Positions 24,002-35,253 of a stretch of 64,000 nt of DNA are shown here, one piece after another. The notes beneath the pieces are model-generated. The model did no database searches. It was not told where the DNA came from and worked only from the letters and a program-made list of their open reading frames with translations. The DNA comes from Trichinella spiralis (lineage: Eukaryota; Nematoda; Enoplea; Trichinellida; Trichinellidae), in the NCBI GenBank assembly GCA_000181795.3, contig CM012955.1:1345137-1409136 (forward strand). Reading direction: 5' to 3'. Position numbers and translations under genes: made by a program. Each line of letters starts with the position of its first letter. The stretch's first letter is position 1.

Positions 24002-24882
24002 GTATAATGATAAAGCTGTGCCGCTTAGTGACGAGCTTTGAAGAACAGCCGCGCTGGACAACGTCCACCTTCTCCAACGCAAACGGACCAATGAAATTAG
24101 TCATCATTATCTTTCAATTATATATATATATATATCTTTCATCTTATTTCACACAGAAAAAGTGGTCGAAATCAGACTGCTAAAAATGGAATTTTCATCC
24201 TATTCGCATGCAAACAACGCATTCATATCAATTCGCATTCCCGCACTATTTAATTTCACACTACCAATCAATGCGTTCGTTTTACATTTATTAACAACCA
24301 CTAATAATAATAATAATAATAGTAATAATTCTTTCAACGCAGAACAGCAGAACAAAGCAAATCTTGACATGTCAAGTAATGCCAAAGATGAATGCAAATA
24401 ATCTTCAACATGTTGGCAAACTGAACTGAACTAAAGCTTTCTGCAACGAACGTACATAAATACATACATATATACATACACAGACAATAATGAACAATAA
24501 AAAATTACAACTGAACATCAATTTAAAATTCGAAACAAAACAACCATATTATAAATAAATAATCGAACAAACAAATATATATATATTCGATATATAAAAT
24601 ATAACTTTTTGCACAACAATAGTATTCATTCAATTAAAATAACTGATAACAAAAACAGGTAGATGAAATAAAAAATTCCAAAATCCTACTAAAATAAATG
24701 ACTTACATCTGACAGACAGATATTCCGAGCCTTAAGCGCTGCCAACTTGCCAGAAGTGCGGCAGTGCAGAAACAATGCAACACATGATGTGACTAATTAG
24801 TGAATTTAAATCGCTCTCGTGGTTAGATAAAGCGTTAAAAATGAACGCATCGGTTCCATAATTCACTCATTCGCTAAACATC

Positions 24883-26074
24883 TCAGTATGGCTTAAAATG
24901 ATCAGTACGGTAGCGTGGATTTCGAGACGGAATTCTCGGTCGATAAGATCTGCTGTTATGATACGACTGCCATGACTGCGCCCGACCACGCCCAGAATGT
25001 GCTTCGAACGTGCTTGTAGTCGAATGTCCAAAGGCCCTGTAGGGCGACTCCGCCTGGCGAATCCTGTCCTTCGCTCCTGACCAACTGCCTCTCTGATACT
25101 GTGGTGCTAAATCACGGCCAACTGCCCCACCACGTCCGGAAAAACTTCCCCTACATTGTTCATAATTGCCTCGATTTCCACCATATCGTACATAGTCGGG
25201 TGATGTACTGTTGTCTAAATGAAAATTTTCACAATTCACAACAACAATACAAAAGAAAAGGATTAAATTTACAATATTGTCTATTGTCATTTCCAGAATA
25301 ATATTGGTTGGGCATTCTTGCATTGTACGATTGTACAGAACGCATTTCAAAACTGCAAAAGGAAAAAAGAATATTTGAAATTATCAACAACAAATACTCT
25401 TCTCATTTTCACGTCACATCTACTCACTCCAATATTCTCTTGCTAGCCCGATTCAGCTGCGCAGTAACCGCACTCTGTACAAAGCCTGTCACTGGTCGAT
25501 ATCTTCCATCACGATCATCGTCCCAATCTTTGGGCTTCAAAACTGGCTGCGGATCTCTAAACAAGCAACACTTGAAATATACAAGAAATAATTAAAAAAA
25601 TAACACAAATAAATTATCTGCAGTTCTGAAATTATAGCAAGTATTAACAATAAACAAAATGATTTTAAACAAAAAAAAAAACTAGCATACACTGCACCAG
25701 ATAGTCGAGCTGTAGAAAAGATGTAATCGTCTGGAAACTGTGGATTCAAGCAAAATACACTGAAACACAAATACACATGTATACATTAATATCAGGCAAA
25801 TCAATGGACTACTACAAATACCTCAAAACATGGTTATTTTCTACATCATTGCATTGTGGAAGTGGGCTGTGTACTGTCCTGAAATAGCAGCATATTGTTC
25901 AAATATCATCATTTCATCAATAATTTTGCAAAAAATACTCACTTGCCAACTGGTACATGAAATTTATATGGTTTTACCATCAGTGAGATGCCGTTGCACA
26001 GTGAGGGATCCATATTTAACCACTTCAAGTAAAATTCGTAAATTTATTAACCAAAATATCTCATAAATAAATAA

Positions 26075-26109
<35 letters not shown>

Positions 26110-29100
26110 CGTGCGTGAGCTATAATCAAAAGCTCAAAAATATATAACGTCTCAATGTAATTTCAAAATAAAAACCATAATATTACGCTACACAACATTA
26201 CTTTAAATCAAACAAAACAGTTTATAATTTACCTCAGCACTCATGTCGCCCTCATAAATCGACTGAATAAAATCAAATGCCTCGTGCTTCGACGAAATGA
26301 ACAGCAGGTCGTTACCCTGCTTATTACGAAAGCCTGAAATGAAGTATTAATTTACAAAAAAAAGTATTCCCATGAAATAACATCTAAAACCAACATTAAA
26401 CTGAAGTAGCGTGATCAACAAACAAAGTCATACTTTAGGAATTGCAAAAATCTCAATTATTCTTTCCAAATATAGCTACAGCTAAATAAAAGTCAAAACA
26501 CTCAATTTCTTTCCCACTCGAAGAAAGCACTAGCCAAATGCACTACTATACTGTACTAAATTGTAATGCTGTATATTTCAATTTATTTACGCTCTTCTTC
26601 TGTCAAATCGGGATAAACCACTTCAAGAGCTTCATTCAAACGTTCAGCATCGACAAATGGAAGCAACACCACTCCTTGCCAAGCATACCTTTTTCCGTTC
26701 AAGTCAACTTTGAAATCCGACGGATACATGTCAATAATGGTGGATTTCTGAAAATTTCATCTCATCAAGAAAGAGTATAGAAAACCAAAAAATTCAACAT
26801 GTACAAAAATTAACATCACGTACCGGATCGTGCATCAAAGCTGCCCAAGATTTCGGCAGATGCTTACTGCTCGCAGCCGGAAAGACGCTCATCAGCTGTT
26901 CCAGAGGTTTGATCTGACAATTCGAATGTGAACAAGAAACAAAACAAAAAACACATAATCAACTATTGGATATTAATTATTGACACCAAGCACAATTGTT
27001 TACCGGCATTGTTTTTTCGGAAAAATCAATTTTCAAATCGCCAATATTCAAAAAGTCCGAAGCAAATGGAGAATAGTGGAATGGAAAATACCACTTCCAG
27101 CTGCAACAACCCTGAAAAATTGCAAATTACACTTCAAAATTTTCCACCGAAAACAAGCAAAAAAAAGACCTGATAATAATAACGCAAAACCCAACAAAGT
27201 CCTTCCACGTAACAATTCGCCACGTGGTGACGAAATTCCAAGTCTTTTGGCGAGCATTGGAATTTCACCAAATAGTAGCGATCTTTCCATCCACATTCCC
27301 ACAATCTGAATATACAAAATTATTAATTTTGCTAGTGAAGAAATACACCAAGAACAAAACATGACCACATCTGTAATAATTGTACAGATGTATAATAATT
27401 ACCTCACTTCATCAAGCGGCCCTTCGTCGTTTGCATCTTCAGCATTTGCTGCACCATTAAACTAAATTATTTCGATTAAAAACAACAAAACCAAGCATAA
27501 TCAAAGTGAACAAAAAAGCACAACAAATATAAGCTGTAGTAGAAAATATAAGAAAAAAAATAAAACAACTGCCAACCTCCCGCTTGGTGGATGATGTGAC
27601 GGCCATAGCAGCTTGTCGCATTTCCATGGCGGTTCTTTTGGCATTCGACAAGGGCAATGGACTTTCTCCAATTGGCTTAAGAACAAAAATTAGGAAAAAT
27701 CAAAATTTGAGTAAACTTTAAAATAAAAACAAAACAAAGAACAATCAAATTCAATATGCATACTGTTGGTGCAAAAGCGTTCTGCGGTATAAAAGCCGGG
27801 GCATCGAAATTTTCCGCTTGCATCCTGCGCATTTTTGCCTTATTTGAAAATTGAATCTGAAAATGTCAACTGCACTGAAAAAAACCCAATCCAATAAAAA
27901 AATATTATCCATTGCCTCTCTTTCTTGTCTCTGTCGAAAAATTTCATCTTCCACTTTGCCCAGTTCTGAAAAGCAAAAATTCGACAAGAAATGATGTCAA
28001 ATATAAAATAATATCAAATTGGAAAAATACCGGACATGATCAGCTGAACCCGCTTCAAGTTCACAAAACCATTTTCCGTCAAATATCCCTAAAACAGTGG
28101 AAAATTAAAAAATGCCAACAAACAACAAAAATTAAATTATCATTTACGCCAGTTCGATATACACAATCTTTGTACAACTTGACCAAACGATCGATCGCGC
28201 CTTCCCTTAAAACAGCACAAATCATAAACAAACAAACAAACAAACATTTTCACAACGTACCGTATTTCCAACGACGGCAAATGAGGCAAAAAATCATTGC
28301 CGACAAAAAAGCACATAAAAACCCAATCATCTACGCAACGCTGAAAAGAAGAAAAAAAAAGCAAATTAGCAATACCAGCATGAGAACAAATTGTGAACGG
28401 CTCAGACCTCAAAGTCGTATTTGAACTTTATATTTGGCATTTCCAATTCCCGTTGCAGGTATTCACGAAGAACACTGAGGCGAATGAATATAAATTGAGT
28501 TTTCTTCAACACTGGTCGATGTGCTTCTTCGTTCTGTAACAAAAAAATGGAATCAAAAATTTTGAATGGGCAAAAAAAAGCAAATATGGTTTACCTCGTT
28601 TTCCAAAATAGATAATCCTTGACAATCTTGCATAGTATGACCTTAAAAGTAAATCAATTTAAAGAAAAAACAAGAAATTTTAAAAACTCAAATCGTTCAT
28701 CTGCTACCGTAATTGTTGCAAATTTCGCATGGTCGAGGTAAATTGGGAACAAATTCTTCTCGAATGATGGTAAAATTCGGTTCATGAGTGGCCAAACCAA
28801 GCATGATCAAATCAGCTAAATTAATTTAAAAGAAAAAAAATCAATTCAAATCAATTCAATTAAAAACAAATCAAACACTACCGTCTGCACCACAAAGTAC
28901 ATGATGAGTGTTTGGATCGTGAGATGCACACGCCCGCTGATGTCGAATGTAATCCATGATTTTGTGTTCGCCTTCACCAGGCACGCTAGCATCAGACAAA
29001 ATTACCAACAAATTCTGCCAAGCAGGATCGGTGTTCAATCTCTCGTGAATATAATAACGAAGACAAATCGCTAGACGAGCCATGAAAGGCGTTCCCTTGA

Positions 29101-29946
29101 AAATTTTCAATTCAGAAGACCAGAAGAATGGAAGGGGAAACGAATATATATATATATATATATTTATTTATTTATAAAACGATAATTAAAAATGAAATTA
29201 TATTCTTAATTTCTGAAATTTCTTGCTTTATTATATGCATTTCGAAACAAAGCATTATTACCGGTGTTATGCAGTTGGAATCGAAGTGCTGCTTATCAGT
29301 CGATTCGGCAGGCAGTGGAATACCCTGAGCTCGCAAATCTTCACGAATTTGACGGATCTGTTCTTCTTTTTCCGCCGCTTCCTTGGAAGCTCGAAAGCGA
29401 CGTGTCCGCTGTTGGTTCATCTTCGCCCTCGGCGCAACACCATCAATAGCCATGTAAAGCAGACGACGCGGTCGAACAATGCACATCAAACGATCAATGT
29501 ACTCAAATATGGCTACCATCATTTCTTCTTCTGATTTCGGTGCTGGCCTAATAAAAGTGAAAAATAAGCGCATCATCTCAACCAAAACAAAACAAGAAAA
29601 AAAAATTAACCATTGTTCACTTAAGTTAAAAAAATTACAATTTAGAAACAAACTTAAGATTTTTGCTCTCAAAAATAATTTTTTACTTGTCTTCTGGATG
29701 ACAACATGGGTGAATAATTCCGTTCATATCCAAATAAAACGTATCAAATTCGATTCCATGCGGATTCGGCTGCGTGTTATCGACAGGCACTGTCGTACCG
29801 TCGACATCTCGTGGCTGTAATAATAAAAATCAATCAATCGATAAACAACAAAAAAAGAACGCAAATTATACCGTATCTTCGATGCAGTTCATCACAATTG
29901 AAGGGTATTTTCGACTCAACCATCGGAAAAACGCTGGTACACCCAT
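24883..29946 (-). CDS. XRN2: XRN2, nuclear 5'-3' exoribonuclease (25 exons)
   Basis: Degrades uncapped 5'-monophosphate RNA; acts in rRNA maturation, decay and torpedo termination. Exons (minus) start with 29872-29946 (ATG at 29946, [17 protein letters not shown]), 29687-29814, 29262-29547, 28882-29095, 28708-28815, 28595-28641, 28408-28533, 28261-28340, 28148-28205, 28031-28088, 27916-27965, 27764-27856, 27577-27675, 27403-27461, 27170-27305, 27004-27111, 26824-26913, 26591-26747, 26233-26333, 25943-26022, 25822-25878, 25691-25759, 25428-25556, 25273-25352 and 24883-25214. They sum to 939 residues in one frame. Catalytic acidic motifs are intact ([34 protein letters not shown]). A CCHC knuckle, [14 protein letters not shown], marks XRN2 rather than XRN1. 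The C-terminal tail is Arg/Gly/Ser/Tyr-rich. The intron 27857-27915 appears to use a GC donor. Confidence 0.97.
26080..26107. repeat. (TA)n in XRN2 intron
   Basis: About 14 AT units in the intron between exons at 25943-26022 and 26233-26333, preceded by AAAT repeats. Confidence 0.9.
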
Positions 29947-32900
29947 TTTTGTGCTGAGCAGTTCTTGATACGAATGTTGAAATTATATCTGTAAATGGGC
30001 AGGTGATGAAACAAGATCACTTGCTGAAAAAAGAAACAAATTAACATCAACGAACGTTATTTGCGGAAAATTAATGTTTAACATGCAAAAGTAAAACAAC
30101 ACTTCCACAAATGAGAAAGAAATATGACGAGTGAAAAATCGTCCATTTCATACGGTAGTACAAAGAAATAAAGTTTCAAGTACAATAATGACAGTATAAA
30201 AAAAATCTTTCAAAGTACAGTATACGAACCCAATGAAAAAAGCAAATGCAAAAAAATTATACAATTTCTAAGATTGATCATTCAGTTATTTTGAATATTT
30301 CATTAAATATGGTTTAAAGTCAACAAAAAAATTTATAATATATAATTTTACCAATAACACTAGCTCACGCTCAGGAATTGTAGATAAGTTTTGAAAACTA
30401 AAAATTTCAGAATTGTTCCATGAGGAAAAATTTTTGCTTCGACTCCGACAAGCGTTCTTCGACTTTTTAAGGATGAAAAAGAATAAAATTTTTGAGAATA
30501 AAGTTGGCAAAAAAACGGCATCAAGTTTGTGGTTTAATTTAACGACAGCGAATGGCTGTATTGTGTTTTGCGTGACCTGGAAGAAAGCTGCTGACCACGG
30601 TGCTGGAATAGTGCCTTGCATGATGCGTTGTTGTTAAAAAGACACCAAGTTTAAAGCGACTGCAGTGGGGAAGGGATAATGTTGAAATTTGAATATAAAT
30701 AAAACTGTTAAATATTGAAGTTGTCTTATTTTTTAATTTAATAAAATTCTAAGTAGTGTATTTTCTCAATAAATCAATAATAAATATTTTCCCTGCTTTG
30801 TTTATATCTTTGACGAATAATTCAATGAAACAATTGCATTCGACAGCTCAATTCTACAAGTTGATAATACGACAGTAAGATTTGCACAATATGGTAGCCT
30901 ATTAATGATACGATGTCTGATTAGAGAATAAAGAAATGTCGAATGGAAATGAATAGTTCTTTTTCTCTTTAAGCAATAAACAAATCACGGTAGACGCATG
31001 ATTTTACAAACAAATTGTAATAATAATTATACAGTAGATTAAAAGAAAAAGCAAGTTTATTTGAGATGAAAAATTAATTATTTAGCAATGAAAACATTTC
31101 AATTGAACAACAACAACAAGAAGAAGAATATAAGTAGATAGTAATACTTATTTTAATTTAATTATTAATAATAAATAATAAAAATGAATTTTGATCAATG
31201 TCGTCGAGTTGTCCGACCGATGGGTGAAAAGCAAGAGACGTTGAATAATATACGTTGGTTAATTTGCTTTGCTTCAGTGTTGAATTGGAAACCAGTTTTT
31301 GAATTTGTTCACGGCCGATAACGGCAGCCCAAGGTTGAAATTGTGCAAGTTTAGACGCGTTTTCGGCTAATAATTTTTTTTTCCAAGCGAAGCGGAAAAA
31401 AGCAAAATGTCAAATGATGATGAATTGATGAATGAATGAAAATCTTTTTTTTTTTGAATATATTTAAAAACCTTTTCATCAGTGTTGTGCAAGGTGAAAA
31501 ATTGTGCATAATTTGATGCAGCTGTCGTCGACAGTTGTCGGTGCTTGCAAGCGATTCAATTGAACACGGTCTCGGCATCTGTTATCGATTAGCATTTTTC
31601 TTCGTGTTATAAATTATCAAATTGCACGCCACCTATCAACACGCAGTTGTTGAATTGTCATTATTCTTTTTTTTTATTTCATTGAAAAAAAAGTATATGC
31701 ATCATTCAATAAAATTTGAGCTTCGTTTATGAATGAATGAATGAAACGAATGTTCGTTCATTTATTAAAATTTTATTTGTGAATATGAAAAACAAAAGTT
31801 CAAATAAACAACTTTGCTAGCTTTTTTTTGAAATTTTTCTCATGATGAAAAATGAATTCTATTAAACAAAACATTATACTTTTTAATATGTTTGTATTAT
31901 TGTATTTATTAATGAAATGGAAAACAAAACAACAATTAATGTATATCAATATTTGCATAATTGAACTGAGCTGAAATAATTTGCGAATATTTATAAATAA
32001 ATATTGTTGATGCATGGTGAAAGAATTGATGATCGACGCCGCTTTGATCACTTGATACGCATCGTTTGCAGAGAAAAATGGGAATAGAAAAATTGGCCGT
32101 CGGGCGTGTTGAATGCGATAAAATCTGTCGGCAAAGTTTTGAATTGAATTTGCAACAACAAACCTGGTACCGATCGACGACGACCAAACGATTCCATTAT
32201 TTATTTGTTGACAAGGCATAAAAGCAAACAACAGCAACAACGAAAAATAGCATTTTTTTAAAAATAAATACATTAAATATTAAATTGAATAATTTCCATA
32301 AAATGGACGGTGAAAATGGATAAGGGGAAAAAATTGCATTTTATCGGTCGACAGTAAAATCGTAACAACGTTTGCAACAATTTGACAATCGTTTTCTTTT
32401 TCATCGTTTTCACAAATCAAATCAAGTCAAATAGAAGAATCAGAAAGAAAAGTAGGTCAATTTTAATGTTTGTTTAATTTGTAATTTTTTTTAAATATAT
32501 ATTTTGATGTGGAAATTATCCATTCACGCCGCTTGATATGTGCAAATTGTTCGAAGCGTGTAGTTGGAGGAAAATCAATAAAATCAAACCGGCGTCAAGA
32601 GCAGAATATCAAAATCAGGTCACCAGAATGGCAGTTTCGAATTTGACCAATCAGAATTGAGCTGAACATCTACGAACTACTATGTATTTTGTCAATTGTT
32701 TGGCTTTACGAACTTGTTCGCTCAAATGTTCAATTTCAGCAATAAATTAAACATGGAAAAATAATAAAATTGAAACGATAAAAATAAATATATAAAATAC
32801 CATCAGAAAAAGAAGAATAATAATCTTGGAACAAATAAATTGAAATGCATTTTCGATGACAATGATAAAAAACAACAACAATTCAACAATTGCAGTGAAT

Positions 32901-34154
32901 GAGATTTTATATTCATATTCTAAACATTATCAGTTTTTTTCAAATTTCATTCAGGCTACAACAAATTTCATCGTTTGCTTGTGCTGTTGTTGTTGTTGCT
33001 GCTGCTTGGTGAATTTTGTAAACAAAATTTTCAAACCTGAAACGCGTTGCCATCGAACAACGACCGACCAACTGTCGAATGTTCTCCACCAATGAAAGGA
33101 GGGGAAAATTTTTTGCATGAAAATTTCCACGAATGTGGAAAATTAATTTTTCCACAATTGGATTCGAATGGAAATGGCGTCTGTAAATTTCACTTCGATG
33201 TGGAAAAAAGTATCACTATGGATATTGGTCGTATTTTTTGACAAGAAATTTTTGTTTGATTTGAAATTGTGAAAAAGAACATTAAATTTATTGTCAATGA
33301 TGATGATATTCGTTTCCAATTTCAAAACTGAACAATACAGTTTCAACGATGTTCATTCAATTGATCGAATGTTTAGTTGAATGAAAATGGACATTTTGCA
33401 TAAAGTAGTGAAAAAGCAATTGTGCAGAAAAGAATTTTTCTATTAATTGAAATGAAAAATCCACTTTCCAAAAATTGACCACAATATAATTTCTTTGATT
33501 ATACTTGAATATTTTACTGTAAAGTTCAAGTACAATTTGAGTGAATCGAAGTTGAGGGTCATTTGTTGAAGAAGTTCACTTAGGGAACCGGAATCAAATT
33601 GTACAAAAGTATCGATATGGACATTGTTTGGAAAATTGAAATTTGGTAAAGAGAAATAATAAATTGAATACATAATTTCGTAAGTGGAATTTTTCCCATT
33701 ACGCGCGAACAGTTTGTGTAGTGGATAATTTTTGAAAGATCCATTTTGCACAGGACAAAAACTGGAAATTTGAAAATGACGACATCTTCGCTTTTCAGCT
33801 AGCTTTGTGCTAGTGTCAAAGAATACTGAACGCCGGAAATACGAGTGTTGCATTTTGTTTTTCACTTGCAAAACCCGAACGCCAAGCCCAAGCATACCGT
33901 TGTCAGAGCGTATATTTTCGGTTTGGAAGAGAAAAGAAACCATTTCAATCAGTTGAAGCTGAATAATTGACGACACATGTCTACCAGTTTCCGCTGCTGT
34001 TTGCTAGTCTACTTGATCAAGCGTTGAAAAGTTTCTCTCGCTCTCTCTTTCTCTCTGTACCGCCGGCACCGCCAGCCCTGCCATCTGCGTTTTTCCAATC
34101 TTCAGGCGATCATCATCCGAAAAACACAACACAAAATGGCGTAATATATTATTA

Positions 34155-34207
34155 TACATATATATATATATATATATATACATATTTCATTCATTCATTC
34201 ATTCATT
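34155..34207. repeat. (TA)n followed by (ATTC)n
   Basis: Adjacent dinucleotide and tetranucleotide microsatellites in the XRN2-PI3K spacer. Confidence 0.85.
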
Positions 34208-35177
34208 CGTCCATTTCTTTCTTTGTCATTTATTTTACATGTGTTTGCCACCGGACGTGGAGAAGAGGGGTTCCATTTTTATTTATATACCAGGCGGTTG
34301 GAAAAATTCACAGATGAGTTGTCAAGCTCAGTTTGATAGTTCAAGTTGAATGTGATCAGGTTGATTTATGCTAGTAGATTTATTTGCAGATGTTCAACTT
34401 GCAATTGGAAATTTCACTTTCACTCATTAGCTGTTTTACCAACAACTACTCTCTCCACTATTTTCTCTTTTCTTTTTCCTTCTCCACAAATGTCTGTCGT
34501 ATTTCATTCGATCAGAAAAAATCAACAACCACTTTGCAAATTGCTTAATTGCCCATTCATTGCATACATTCACTAGTCGGTAAATATTTTTCCCTTTGTT
34601 CATTCATGCAACAATTTTCTTCTCCTTTTCACTGTAACCTGTTTCGGCAAACTTTCTTTTCTTTTTTGCAAAATGTTTAAATATTAAAGAAAAAGAAAAT
34701 TTCATCTGTAAAATTTATTTTCTCGACTTTATTGTCAATTCGACAGGCAAGACTTGTATGGTGCTGTAGTGACGACTGTAAGGAAAAGTACAATTCTTTT
34801 TTTCCATTTCATAAGAAAACTTTATCGTTCATTTTTATCGTTTATTTAATTCTTTAATGCGTTTTTTTCATTCAATAACGATGAATATGTTATTTTTAAG
34901 TGTTAATCTTCAATAGATGTTCATTCCTCCAGTGTTACTTCAATTTTCAAAAATCACTGTGATTTATTAACATGTACAGTAAATGGAATGCAGGTACAAT
35001 TTTTGAAAAAATTAAAATTAACAAAAAAAACAGGTTGTTAAATTTATAGTTTGAATTTTTTTTCATTTTGTACTTTCTTCTTTTTATCGTTCGATTTGTT
35101 CGACTTTGTTTCTCGTTTTTATTTTCCATACACTTCCAACCAGCTTCATATTTCAACTTGGAACATGATATGTAATA

Positions 35178-35225
35178 ATAATGTATTGTATTGTAGTGTA
35201 TTGTATTGTATTGTATTGTATTGTG
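35178..35225. repeat. (TGTAT)n pentanucleotide repeat
   Basis: About nine slightly imperfect copies of a TGTAT unit, ending some 30 bases before the acceptor-like CCATTTCAG at 35246-35253. Most likely intronic or 5' UTR, although the frame happens to stay open through it. Confidence 0.8.
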
Positions 35226-35253
35226 TTGCTTTCAATTTGTCACCCCATTTCAG

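Larger units (their letters stand above)
23346..24882. other. Intergenic, rich in simple repeats
   Basis: Spacer between the small membrane-protein gene start and the XRN2 stop. It contains GA-rich blocks (23511-23633), a long (TA)n (23946-24000), a shorter one near 24120-24136, and a (TAA)n tract at about 24302-24321. No supported gene. Confidence 0.5.
29947..35253. other. Large intergenic region upstream of XRN2 and PI3K
   Basis: About 5.3 kb between divergent genes. Its right end probably includes upstream exon(s) and 5' UTR of the PI3K gene, whose initiating ATG I cannot place. Long frames at 31800-32273 and 33443-33976 (both minus) are unassigned. Contains (TA)n and (ATTC)n at 34155-34207 and a pentamer array near 35180-35225. 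No RNA gene seen. Confidence 0.5.

Noticed and set aside
23850-24107. ORFs running through the (TA)n tract near 24000
   Set aside because: Ile-Tyr repeats are a direct product of the microsatellite and not a gene.
35051-35253. 5' extension of the PI3K frame upstream of the acceptor
   Set aside because: The frame runs through a pentanucleotide array and AT-rich DNA and lacks a suitable ATG before the conserved start. A TTTCAG acceptor marks the probable exon start.
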